Shown: piece after piece, positions 37,420 to 46,128 of the stretch | How the letters are laid out: each line of letters starts with the position of its first letter | How positions within the stretch are numbered: the stretch's first letter is position 1 | NCBI RefSeq assembly: GCF_000006985.1 | Contig: NC_002932.3 | Location: 519,501 to 583,500, forward strand | Direction: 5' to 3' | Origin: Chlorobaculum tepidum TLS | GTDB taxonomy: Bacteria; Bacteroidota; Chlorobiia; Chlorobiales; Chlorobiaceae | DNA length: 64,000 nucleotides | Notes under the pieces: generated by a model | Told to the model about the DNA's origin: nothing | The model's database searches: none | The model's input: the letters and a program-made list of their open reading frames with translations, nothing else | Made by a program: the position numbers and the translations under genes

Positions 37420-38561
37420 GCTTTGCGCTCGCGAGCCTCGTCGATCAGCCTGCGGTAAAACGCTTCGTATTCTTTGACCTTCAGGGCGGTTTTGAACCGC
37501 CCTGCCTGGTTTGCAGCAGCCCCTGAAAAGCGCTGCCAGACTTCGTCGTCCCGTAAAATCGAAAGCGCACTCCGGCTCATTCCCTCGATGTCGCCATGCG
37601 GATGGCGGAAGCCGTCCACTCCTTGCCGCACGAATTCCGGAAAACCGCCGGCATCGGTCACCACAACAGGCACGCCGCAGGCCATTGCTTCGAGTGCGGC
37701 GAGGCCAAACGATTCGACGTTGCTTGGCATCAGCATCAGGTCGGCGATAGACAGCAGCGGTACGATGTCATCGAGCTTGCCGAGAAAGCGCACCCTGTCT
37801 CCGATGCCGTAATTCCGCACCCAGGTCTCCGCCTCGCTGCGATCCGGCCCGTCACCCACCAGCAGCAGGGTGGCCGGAATCTCGCGCCGGATGCTTTCGA
37901 ACACCGCCAGCACATCCATGATGCGCTTGACCGGCCGGAAGTTCGAGATGTGAATCACTACCTTGCCGCCATCCAGCCCAAGCAAATCCCGCCGTCCGGG
38001 CAGGCGCTTGAACACGGCGGTATCGACAAAGTTGTGAATCACCTCGATCTTTTTGCGCGGTGTGAACATGCGAATGGTCTCGTCGCGCAAGTAGCCTGAC
38101 ACCGCCGTTACGCCGTCCGACTTGTTGATGGCGAGTCGCACCGCGTCGCTCATGCTCCGGTCGGCACCAACGATGGTGATGTCGGTACCGTGCAGCGTTG
38201 TGACGATGCGGAAACACTCCGCCGCGGGGCACTTCTCTTCGAGCATTTGCCGGGCCAGCATGGCGCTGATGGCGTGGGGAATGGCGTAGTGGGCGTGCAC
38301 GACGTCGAGCTTTTCATAAAACGCCACCTCGGCAATCTTCGATGCCAGCGCCAGTGAGTGGTACGGCGTTTCGAACAGCGGATAGTTCATCGCCTCGATC
38401 TCATGGCAATAGATGTTCCGCGAATAAAGCCCAAGCCTGAACGGAGCCGCCTGGCTGAAAAAATGCACGGTGTGGCCCTTCATTGCCAGCGCTTTCCCCA
38501 GCTCGGTAGCCACCGCCCCGCTTCCGCCGTACGTATGATGACAGGAGATTCCGATTTTCAT
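37413..38561 (-). CDS. bshA: N-acetyl-alpha-D-glucosaminyl L-malate synthase BshA
   Basis: A GT-B family 4 glycosyltransferase of the BshA type, which joins UDP-GlcNAc to L-malate in the first step of bacillithiol synthesis. The 382-residue protein starts MKIGISCHHTYGGSGAVATELG with the BshA-type YGGSG loop, has VVHAHYAIPHAISA (about 92) and GTDITIVGADRS (about 124), and the C-terminal donor motifs MLMPSNVESFGLAALEAMACG (about 274) and VPVVVTDAGGFPE. Green sulfur bacteria are known to make N-methyl-bacillithiol, which fits. Deacetylase and ligase genes (bshB, bshC) are not here. The start at 38561 is preferred over the ATG at 38576. Confidence 0.9.
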   Translation of the reverse strand: MKIGISCHHTYGGSGAVATELGKALAMKGHTVHFFSQAAPFRLGLYSRNIYCHEIEAMNYPLFETPYHSLALASKIAEVAFYEKLDVVHAHYAIPHAISAMLARQMLEEKCPAAECFRIVTTLHGTDITIVGADRSMSDAVRLAINKSDGVTAVSGYLRDETIRMFTPRKKIEVIHNFVDTAVFKRLPGRRDLLGLDGGKVVIHISNFRPVKRIMDVLAVFESIRREIPATLLLVGDGPDRSEAETWVRNYGIGDRVRFLGKLDDIVPLLSIADLMLMPSNVESFGLAALEAMACGVPVVVTDAGGFPEFVRQGVDGFRHPHGDIEGMSRSALSILRDDEVWQRFSGAAANQAGRFKTALKVKEYEAFYRRLIDEARERKAQ

Positions 38562-38782
38562 GACCTTGCAAAACAAGTTAGATCAACATGTTATGCTTGA
38601 AAAGTACGAAAATCGGCGGAGAGTTGAAGATCAACATCAAGCGGGTACAGAGCTGCTATCATCTCATCTTTCCCGTTCATTAATCAGAAACGCTGCTATG
38701 TGCCGGACTGGTTGGTGTTGCAGTTGGGCGGGCCAAAAGTCCTTTTGGCAGAGCGCCACTCGAAAGAAAGACAGGACAAGAG

Positions 38783-38872
38783 ATGAAACGTCTCGATGAT
38801 GAGCTGTTGGCTACTTACTCTACAAGTACCCCCAAGGTCAACTTTGAAGAAGAGATTATAGGGGCGGGTTAA
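38783..38872 (+). CDS. Possible 29-residue small protein
   Basis: An ATG at 38783 opens a frame MKRLDDELLATYSTSTPK and ends EEEIIGAG before TAA. The ATG overlaps the TGA (38784-38786) of an upstream short frame (from a GTG at 38700, VPDWLVLQLGGPKVLLAER) in the coupled ATGA form. Both translations look protein-like, but both are very short and no ribosome site stands out. This may be the end of a decayed two-gene unit, since the pair lies in an otherwise empty gap between bshA and tRNA-Gln. Function unknown; chance cannot be excluded. Confidence 0.25.
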   Translation: MKRLDDELLATYSTSTPKVNFEEEIIGAG

Positions 38873-38913
38873 GCTTAACAGATCAAAGAGAGAGCTGTTC
38901 TCGCACAAGATGC

Positions 38914-38948
38914 AAAAAGCCTTGTAACATTCTCTGCTACAAGGCTTT
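38914..38948 (-). terminator. Terminator after tRNA-Gln
   Basis: AAAGCCTTGTA / TACAAGGCTTT forms an 11-bp stem with an 11-base loop, followed by T on the minus strand, 7 bases after the tRNA. Confidence 0.8.
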
Positions 38949-38954
38949 ATAGTG

Positions 38955-39027
38955 CTGAGGAGCCAGGACTCGAACCTGGAATTGCCTGATCCAGAGTCAG
39001 GAGCCTTACCAATTTGGCCACTCCTCA
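38955..39027 (-). tRNA. tRNA-Gln (anticodon CTG)
   Basis: A 73-base tRNA with acceptor TGAGGAG/CTCCTCA, discriminator G, D-loop GTGGCCAAATTGGTAAGGC and T-loop GTTCGAGTC. The anticodon loop CTCTGGA gives CTG. The U1-A72 start pair is typical for glutamine tRNA. CCA is not encoded. Confidence 0.95.
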
Positions 39028-39143
39028 AGAGAGTGGCTTAATATAACAAAAAATGGAAATTCAGCAGATTTTTTTAATCTTTTTGTAAAAAAAATGGTCG
39101 AGCCCGAGCCGGGTATGGCTTGCCGTTTGTTGTTGGTTGATTT

Positions 39144-39320
39144 TCATCCGGTTCTGGTGAGTATTTCGTTGATCATCGAAACCAGGTCGGCAAGTCTGAC
39201 CGGTTTTTTCAGCATTTTGCAGATGCCGAGCTTGTTCACGCTGCTCGCATTATCGATGTCCTTGCCAAAGCCGGTCATCAGAATAATCGGTATTTCGGGG
39301 TTGGGGCGTGCAGTCATTCT
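39144..39320 (-). pseudogene. Remnant of a response-regulator receiver domain
   Basis: The minus strand reads NPEIPIILMTGFGKDIDNAS, then KLGICKMLKKPVRLADLVSM and a closing helix INEILTRTG. This is the C-terminal half of a CheY-like receiver: beta-4 with the conserved Thr/Ser region and the beta-5 Lys-Pro (MLKKPV). The upstream part with the phosphoacceptor Asp is missing and the preceding translation is unrelated and basic. No other part of the gene is nearby, so this is a truncated fragment. Confidence 0.7.
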
Positions 39321-39443
39321 CTTTTCAGGCAGATTTCTCTGGCGGTTTTGGCGTGGGCAGGCTTTTTTTTTGAAAACAGAGAATTTTTTGATGGAAATTT
39401 CCGGTTTTAGCTTCCAATTGATGGTAGGCGGTAACATGATCGA

Positions 39444-40598
39444 ATGAACGTAATGAAGCCTGTTTCAGGAATTTACAGGGTGGCGCTGAAGCTGCTGATG
39501 AACGACAAGAGCAAGTTCACGGCGCTTCTGGTCGGCATCACCTTCGCCGTGTTTCTGATGGTGATGATGATGTCGATGTTCTCCGGCATTCTGGCCCGTT
39601 CGTGCGCTCCGGTCTATAACATCGGTGCGAAAATATGGGTGATGGATCCGGCGGTGAACAACACCAACAGCAGCATTCCGATGCCCGATTACATCCTGTC
39701 GGCGTCGCGGAGCATTCCGGGCGTGAAGTATGCTGTACCGCTCTATTTCGGCAGCGCGCTGGTCAAGCTCAAGGATGGCACCTACCAGGCGGCGACGGTG
39801 GTTGGCCTCGATGATGCCACGCTTTTCGGACGACCCGAGATGCTTGAGGGCAGGATCGAGGATGTTTTCGCCGAGAACGCCTTCGTGGTGGTCAAGGACG
39901 CGGAGTACGCCAAGCTCGAAAGCCCGAAAATCGGCACCCAGTTCGAGATCAACGACAACCGGGGCACAGTGGTCGGCCTCGCCAAGGTCGCCTCGTCCGG
40001 CCTGTTCGGTATTCCGACGCTCTACACAACCTACAATCGTGCCATCACCTACATTCCCTCGGCGCGCTTTACCATCTCCTATGTGCTGATCGAACCGAAG
40101 AGCGAGGCAGACGTGCCCGGCATCCAGAAGGCCATCGCCAAGCTCGGCTACGAAGCGCTTACCCGCGAGCAGTTCGTGCAGAAGGTTTCAAACTTCTACA
40201 CCTTCAAGACTGGCGTCGGCATAAACATCTTGATGATGACCGGCATCAGCTTCGTGGTCGGCCTCTCCATCTCCGGCCAGACCTTCTACACCTTCATTCT
40301 CGAAAACATCGGCAAGTTCGGCGCGATGAAAGCCATCGGCGCGAAGGGTAACGAACTGGTTTCGATGATTCTCGTGCAGGCGGTCGTGACCTCGCTGATC
40401 GGTTATGGCCTCGGCGTCGGGGCGGCTTCGACCTTCATGATTGTCGCCAAACTGCGTATGCCTGATTACGCCGCCCAGCTCACCTACCAGACGCTCGGCC
40501 TGGCGCTGGTGATGGTGATGATTATCGCGGCGGTATCGAGCTACATCGGCGTGCGCAAGGTGTTGCAGATTCAGCCATTCGATATTTTCAGGGGCTGA
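39444..40598 (+). CDS. ABC transporter permease (FtsX/MacB/DevC type)
   Basis: A 384-residue permease with the FtsX topology: one TM near the N-terminus (TALLVGITFAVFLMVMMMSMF, about 28-48), a periplasmic domain of about 200 residues, then three TM helices (about 258-280, 300-330, 345-370). The large extracytoplasmic part has the MacB-PCD style VKYAVPLYFGSALVKLKDG. It opens a four-gene set with an ATPase, an adaptor and an outer-membrane lipoprotein. The separate permease and ATPase, with size near 385, resemble DevC of the cyanobacterial DevBCA exporters more than one-piece MacB. It likely powers export of a lipid, peptide or drug; substrate unknown. Confidence 0.88.
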   Translation: MNVMKPVSGIYRVALKLLMNDKSKFTALLVGITFAVFLMVMMMSMFSGILARSCAPVYNIGAKIWVMDPAVNNTNSSIPMPDYILSASRSIPGVKYAVPLYFGSALVKLKDGTYQAATVVGLDDATLFGRPEMLEGRIEDVFAENAFVVVKDAEYAKLESPKIGTQFEINDNRGTVVGLAKVASSGLFGIPTLYTTYNRAITYIPSARFTISYVLIEPKSEADVPGIQKAIAKLGYEALTREQFVQKVSNFYTFKTGVGINILMMTGISFVVGLSISGQTFYTFILENIGKFGAMKAIGAKGNELVSMILVQAVVTSLIGYGLGVGAASTFMIVAKLRMPDYAAQLTYQTLGLALVMVMIIAAVSSYIGVRKVLQIQPFDIFRG

Positions 40599-40600
40599 GG

Positions 40601-41309
<709 letters not shown>

Positions 41310-41320
<11 letters not shown>

Positions 41321-42254
41321 ACTCCTGATCGGCATCGCGATCTTCGGCATTCTGCTTGGCCTGGGTGCGGCTTTTTTCATGAAGCTTCGTCCGAAGTCGG
41401 AGCCGCCCGCCTTTACACCGGCGTCGAATCCCTACCGGAGCGGAATTTACGCCAACGGCATCATCGAGAGCGCACAGAAAAACGGCACGAACGTGAACAT
41501 CTACCCGGAAGTCTCCGGCACAGTGCTGAAGATTTTTGTTCACGAAGGTCAGCAGGTTAAAGCGGGCGAGCCGCTCTTGGCGCTCGACGACGCGGTGCAG
41601 CGCTCGACGACCGAATCGGCGAAGGCAAGCATCGCCGTCGCTGAAGCGACGCTCGCCAACGTGCAAGCGCAGTACGCAAAGCTGAAAGCCTCGTGGAATC
41701 TCGATCCTCGTTCGGTGAGCAAGGATGCGCTCGATACTGCCGCCAATGCCGTTCGTGCGGGGAAGGCGAGTCTTGAGCTTGCCCGCAAGCAGTACGATGC
41801 AGCCCGAGCGCTGCTTGGCAAATACACCCTCACGGCGCGCGAAGACGGTACGGTTCTGGCGATCAACACCTCGGTTGGGAGCTACATTTCCAGTCAGGGC
41901 GGTTACAACTCCTACACAGGAGGCTACGTGCCGGTCATCGTTATGGGGAACGCCGAAAACGCGCTTCAGGTGCGCTGCTACGTTGACGAAATTCTGATCC
42001 AGCGACTGCCGAAGCCCGACAGGATGAGCGCCATCATGTCAATCCGCGGTACCACGCTCAAGATTCCTCTGACATTCGAGCGGTTCGAGCCGAATGTCAC
42101 CCCCAAGATCGAGCTGTCGAGCCAACGCACCGAGCGGGTGGATGTCCGGGTGCTGCCGGTCATCTTCAGCTTCAAGAAGCCAGCAAACCTGACCCTCTAT
42201 CCCGGTCAGCTGGTCGATATTTACATTGGTGAACAGGCCGCGAAAAACCAGTAA
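41310..42254 (+). CDS. HlyD-family periplasmic adaptor (efflux fusion protein)
   Basis: From the ATG at 41310 (MRNKLLIGIAIFGILLG) the 314-residue protein has one N-terminal TM anchor (about 5-22), then a lipoyl-type half-motif (VSGTVLKIFVHEGQQVKAGEPLLALDD, split: KIFVHEGQQVKAGEPLL, about 70-86), a helical hairpin (about 93-165, KASIAVAEATLANVQAQYAKL) and a beta-barrel part after LTAREDGTVLAINTSVGSYIS. It would bridge the inner-membrane ABC parts and the outer-membrane protein. The start overlaps the ATPase stop by 11 bases. A longer frame from 41262 lies fully inside the ATPase and is less likely. Confidence 0.92.
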
Positions 42255-42258
42255 CCGG

Positions 42259-43728
42259 ATGAGAACCGTGTCGAAAAAGATCGCTTCACGCGGCGTCGTA
42301 CTGCTTGCCGTTCCCGCGCTTCTGCTGTCGGGATGCGCGGCAGGACCGGACTTCGTCAAGCCGGAGGCTCCGGCAGTCAAAAGCTACGACCAGCAACCAC
42401 TTCCGAAGCCGGTCGATGGCGGGCAGCGCTTTGACGAGGGCGTTGGACCTGCTGCATACTGGTGGAAATCGTTCGGTTCCACCCAGATCGACTCCATTGT
42501 CGAAGAGGGGCTGGTGGGTAATCCGGGCTTGCAGGCTGCCGAGGCAAGCCTCAAAGCGAGCCGGGAGAATCTCCGCGCCGGGGCTGGGATTTTTTATCCG
42601 CAGGCAAGTGCGACCTTTTCGCAGACGCGGGAAACTTCTTCGCCAGCCACGACAGCGGGCTCGGGCGCCATCGTTAACCTCTCGACCCTCTCCGCGTCAG
42701 TGAGCTATGCGCTCGACCTCTTCGGCGGGCAGCGGCGCAGCGTCGAGGCGCTCGGAGCGCAGGTGGACGTGCAGCGGGCGCAGACTCTCGGTGTGTACAT
42801 GACGCTGACTGGCAACATCGTTAACACGAGTATTGCCATTGCCGCCTATCGCGAGGAACTCGACGAGTACGAGCAGCTCATCGCCCTCGAAAAGGATCAG
42901 CTTTCGATAGCCACGAAGCAGTACCAGGCGGGTGTAGCACCCTACAGCTCCGTGCTGGCGTTACGGAGCCAGATTGCCTCGCTGGAGGCCTCCGTGCCGC
43001 CAGTCAGGCAGAAGTTAAGTCAGGCCGAGCACCTGCTTGCGACGCTTGCAGGAAAGACTCCGGGGGAGTGGGTGAGGCCCGATCTGCGCCTCTCAGGCAT
43101 TTCCCTGCCAGAGCGTGTGCCGCTCTCGCTGCCATCGGAGCTGGTGCGCCAGCGCCCGGACATCCTCGCCGCCGAAGCGGAGCTGCACGCGGCCAACGCC
43201 GAAATCGGCGTTGCCACGGCAGCGCTCTTCCCGAGCTTCACGCTCACTGGCAGTTACGGGCGCACGGCCAGCCAGCCGCATGAGCTTTCCGATCCACTCA
43301 ACCGATTCTGGTCAATTGGTGGCAACATCGCCGCGCCGATCTTCAACGGCGGCTCGCTCCGGGCCAAACGCCGGGCTGCGATCGCCACGCGAAACCAGGC
43401 GCTCGCGTTGTACCGCCAGACCGTGCTTGCCGCCTTCGCCCAGGTTGCCGACCTCATCCGCGCGCTTGAGCACGACGCACAGCAAGCCGAAGCCGAAAAG
43501 CAGGCGGTTGAGAGTGCAAAACTTTCGCTCGACCTCGTTCAGGCCAACTACAAGGCGGGCATGGTCAACTACGAGCAGGTGATTCTTGCTGACATTCAGT
43601 ACCGGCAAGCGAAAATCGGTTACCTGCAAGCCCGCGCTCAGCAACTGCAAGACACCGCCGCCATGTACGTCGCTCTTGGTGGGGGCTGGCCGCATGATGG
43701 GGTAGCGAGGGAGAAAGCAGGCTTGTAG
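42259..43728 (+). CDS. Outer membrane efflux lipoprotein (NodT/TolC family)
   Basis: A 489-residue outer-membrane channel protein. The N-terminus MRTVSKKIASRGVVLLAVPA with lipobox LLSGC marks a lipoprotein (Cys near residue 27). Two TolC/OEP repeats follow (about 75-270 and 290-475), with the family motifs FGSTQIDSIVEEGLVGNP, YALDLFGGQRRSVEALGAQV and RRAAIATRNQALALYRQTVLAAFAQVADL (shown in part). It starts four bases after the adaptor stop and completes the tripartite exporter. It is the last protein gene before a tRNA cluster on the other strand. Confidence 0.94.
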   Translation: MRTVSKKIASRGVVLLAVPALLLSGCAAGPDFVKPEAPAVKSYDQQPLPKPVDGGQRFDEGVGPAAYWWKSFGSTQIDSIVEEGLVGNPGLQAAEASLKASRENLRAGAGIFYPQASATFSQTRETSSPATTAGSGAIVNLSTLSASVSYALDLFGGQRRSVEALGAQVDVQRAQTLGVYMTLTGNIVNTSIAIAAYREELDEYEQLIALEKDQLSIATKQYQAGVAPYSSVLALRSQIASLEASVPPVRQKLSQAEHLLATLAGKTPGEWVRPDLRLSGISLPERVPLSLPSELVRQRPDILAAEAELHAANAEIGVATAALFPSFTLTGSYGRTASQPHELSDPLNRFWSIGGNIAAPIFNGGSLRAKRRAAIATRNQALALYRQTVLAAFAQVADLIRALEHDAQQAEAEKQAVESAKLSLDLVQANYKAGMVNYEQVILADIQYRQAKIGYLQARAQQLQDTAAMYVALGGGWPHDGVAREKAGL

Positions 43729-43751
43729 GGCTTGAGTGAGAGCCATAAAAC

Positions 43752-43785
43752 AAAAAAGACCTGCAAGTCGAAACTCGCAAGTCAT
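43752..43785 (-). terminator. Hairpin with T-tail after the tRNA-Arg cluster
   Basis: On the minus strand GACTTGC / GCAGGTC (one G-T pair) with a 12-base loop is followed by TTTTTTG. It may end the tRNA transcript and, in reverse, the exporter operon. Confidence 0.55.
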
Positions 43786-43794
43786 TCTGCTTTA

Positions 43795-43871
43795 TGGTAC
43801 ACCCGAGAGGATTCGAACCCCTAACCTTCTGATCCGTAGTCAGATGCTCTATCCAGTTGAGCTACGGGTGC
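43795..43871 (-). tRNA. tRNA-Arg (anticodon ACG)
   Basis: Acceptor GCACCCG/CGGGTGT, discriminator A and an encoded CCA (43795-43797). The anticodon loop CTACGGA gives ACG, whose A34 is normally converted to inosine. T-loop GTTCGAATC and D-loop AGCTCAACTGGATAGAGC are regular. Confidence 0.96.
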
Positions 43872-43880
43872 ATAGTGTAT

Positions 43881-43904
43881 AAATCCCGACTTGTGCCGGG
43901 ATTT
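43881..43904. other. Hairpin between tRNA-Arg and tRNA-Glu
   Basis: AAATCCCG ACTTGTGC CGGGATTT is a perfect 8-bp stem between two co-oriented tRNAs. It has no T-tail, so it may be a processing or weak pause element. Confidence 0.4.
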
Positions 43905-43909
43905 ATACT

Positions 43910-43986
43910 TGGTAGCGTGTACGGGATTCGAACCCGTGATCTTCGCCTTGAGAGGGCGATGTCCTGGGCCACTAGACGAACACGCC
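43910..43986 (-). tRNA. tRNA-Glu (anticodon CTC)
   Basis: The acceptor stem GGCGTGT/ACACGCT contains one G-U pair at the end, discriminator A, and CCA is encoded (43910-43912). The anticodon loop CTCTCAA gives CTC. D-loop TCGTCTAGTGGCCCAGGACA is the glutamate type. Confidence 0.94.
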
Positions 43987-44009
43987 ATATTTTCTTACTC
44001 TGAATCAGC

Positions 44010-44086
44010 TGGTGGGCCCTGTAGGACTTGAACCTACGACCCAGCGATTATGAGTCGCTTGCTCTGACCAACTGAGCTAAGGGCCC
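44010..44086 (-). tRNA. tRNA-Ile2 (CAT anticodon, lysidine type)
   Basis: Acceptor GGGCCCT/AGGGCCC, encoded CCA. The anticodon loop CTCATAA reads CAT, which could mean Met, but the anticodon arm GCGACTCATAATCGC and the start GGGCCCTTAGCTCAG match known tRNA-Ile2 genes that TilS modifies to read AUA. I therefore call it Ile2, not elongator Met. Confidence 0.85.
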
Positions 44087-44164
44087 TCGCAAGCCTGTTT
44101 TTGCTTCAGAGTGGTCTAATATAAGGTATGTGATTAAAATTGCAAACGATATTTGACTCTTTTT

Positions 44165-45439
44165 TCAGGAAAATTCCTGGTACTTCTCTCTCCTGATGTC
44201 GGCTCCGAGTGCTGTGAGTTTCTTCTCGATGGCTTCGTAGCCGCGGTCGAGATGATAGACGCGGAGCACCTCTGTGGTGTCTTTGGCAACCAGTCCGGCA
44301 AGCACGAGGCAGGCCGAAGCGCGAAGGTCGGTGGACATCACTTTGGTGCCGGTCAGCTCCTGCGGGCCGTGGACGAGCGCCCAGTTGTCCCTGATTTCGA
44401 TGTGCGCTCCGAGCCGGTTCAACTCCGGAATGTGGTTGAAGCGTTCGAGGTAGATGCGGTCGATGATGGTGCTGTCGCCGCGGGCCTGCGTCATGAGCGC
44501 CATCCACTGCGCCTGCATGTCGGTCGGAAACTCGGGATAGGGACGCGCGGTAATATCGACCGGATTGAGTTCGGCGGGTGCGGTGAGCGTCACCGAATTT
44601 CCGTTCGTCGTGACCGTGCAGCCGGACTGGCGGAATGCGTCGAGCACTGAGGCGAGCTGTTCCGGCGCGACGCTCGTAACGGTGACGCTGCCGCCGGTGA
44701 TCGCGGCGGCGCAGAGGAGCGTGCCCGCTTCGATGCGGTCGAAGATGTTTTCGAACTCAACCGCCTTGAGCTGATCGACTCCGTCAATGACGAGCGTTGT
44801 GGTGCCGATACCGTCGATCTTGGCGCCCATTTTCACGAGGAAGTTGCACAGGCATTCGATCTCCGGTTCGAGGGCGGCGTTGTCGAGAATGGTGGTGCCT
44901 TTGGCCATGACTGAGGCCATCAAGGCGTTGCCGGTTGCGCCGACTGACGAGATCGGAAAGTCGATGTGCGTGCCGCGCAGGCGTGAGCCGTTGACGCGGG
45001 CGTTGATGAAGCCCTTTTCGATGGTGACGGTCGCGCCGAGCTTTTCCATTACCATGATGTGCAGATCGACCGGACGCGGGCCGAAAGCACATCCGCCGGG
45101 CAAGGAGACCCTCGTGTGGCCGAACCGGGCGAGCAGCGGGCCAAGCACGTAGATCGAGGCGCGCATCTTCTTGACCAGCTCGTACGGAGCCTCGATGCTC
45201 TTCAGCTGACCGGTCGAGACCTTCAGCAGGTTATTTTCGAATGACGTTTCCGCACCGAGATAGTTGAGCAGCTGGATGAAGGTCCGGACATCCTTGAGAT
45301 CCGGGGTGCGATCAATGGCGAAGGTGCCATCAGGTGTCAACAGTGTTGCTGCGATGATTGGCAGCGCGGAATTTTTCGATCCTGAGGCGGGGATGGTGCC
45401 GCAAATCTGTTTTCCGCCCCGGATGACAAGCTTGTCCAT
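44165..45439 (-). CDS. murA: UDP-N-acetylglucosamine 1-carboxyvinyltransferase
   Basis: MurA adds enolpyruvate from PEP to UDP-GlcNAc, the first committed step of peptidoglycan synthesis. The 424-residue protein has the two-domain EPT fold, with [13 protein letters not shown] (Lys-Asn, about 19), the active-site loop [15 protein letters not shown] with the catalytic Cys (about 114; so likely fosfomycin-sensitive), and [19 protein letters not shown] (about 296). The ATG at 45439 ([11 protein letters not shown]) fits better than the TTG at 45448. It is monocistronic and divergent from the EnvC-like gene. Confidence 0.96.
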
Positions 45440-45597
45440 TCGATTCAAGGGTTACATGCAAAAAGGCCTATTTAATTATTTCAGGCTCAGAAAAACAAAT
45501 TTTATTTTAAAGCCACTTTTTATCTGAACCTGCAAACTGGCTCGTCCATTGTGCCGGTTTTTTGATTGCAACCGTGAGTGCCAACCGATCCGATACT

Positions 45598-46128
45598 ATG
45601 CGAATGTTTTCCGGCAGCCGTTCCATACCAGTCTTCGTCATAAAGATTTTCTGCACCTGTTTTCTTTTTGTCCTCTCCGTTACCCTTTTGCCCGCGGCAG
45701 GCAGCGCTGCGAGTCCTGAAATGATCCGCATTACCCGCGAGCGCAACCGGGTCGAAAGCACGCTCAAAGATCTCAAAAAGCAGCTCTCGGAGTATCAGTC
45801 AAAGCTCAACAGCACCAAAAAGAACGAGCGCCGTTCGCTAGCTGAGCTGAACAACATCCGCAAGCAGATCAAGGTTTATGAACGTCTCATTGTCGAAAAC
45901 CAGTCGCTTCTGAACAATCTCGACAATCAAATCGAGCAGCTTCAGAGCCAGCTTCAGGAAAATCGAAAGACCTATCAGCATGTGTCATCTGACTTCCGGC
46001 AAGTGGTTATCGCGGCCTACAAGCATGGCGGAGACCGCGATGCCGAGCTGATGCTCTCTTCGGGGTCGGTCAATAGTGCGATTGTGAGAGCCAGATATTT
46101 GGGATTTCTTTCAGGGGCGGTCAGGTAG
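45598..46128 (+). CDS. EnvC-like protein, N-terminal part (ends at in-frame UAG)
   Basis: The 176-codon piece has a signal peptide (IFCTCFLFVLSVTLL, cut near AAS) and a long coiled coil (about 40-150, with RNRVESTLKDLKKQLSEYQ and QIEQLQSQLQENRKTY), as in EnvC-type activators of murein amidases. It ends RYLGFLSGAVR at a UAG (46126-46128) in a position where homologous proteins continue. The next frame starts at once in the same register (GTG 46129, VNDLRSSAQQ). So one CAG or similar codon seems to have become UAG. The piece alone lacks the catalytic-like M23 domain. Start from ATG 45598 or 45604; a TTG at 45562 is unlikely. Confidence 0.75.
   Translation: MRMFSGSRSIPVFVIKIFCTCFLFVLSVTLLPAAGSAASPEMIRITRERNRVESTLKDLKKQLSEYQSKLNSTKKNERRSLAELNNIRKQIKVYERLIVENQSLLNNLDNQIEQLQSQLQENRKTYQHVSSDFRQVVIAAYKHGGDRDAELMLSSGSVNSAIVRARYLGFLSGAVR

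Noticed and set aside
44010-44086. CAT-anticodon tRNA as elongator or initiator Met
   Set aside because: The body and anticodon arm match tRNA-Ile2 better than either tRNA-Met type.
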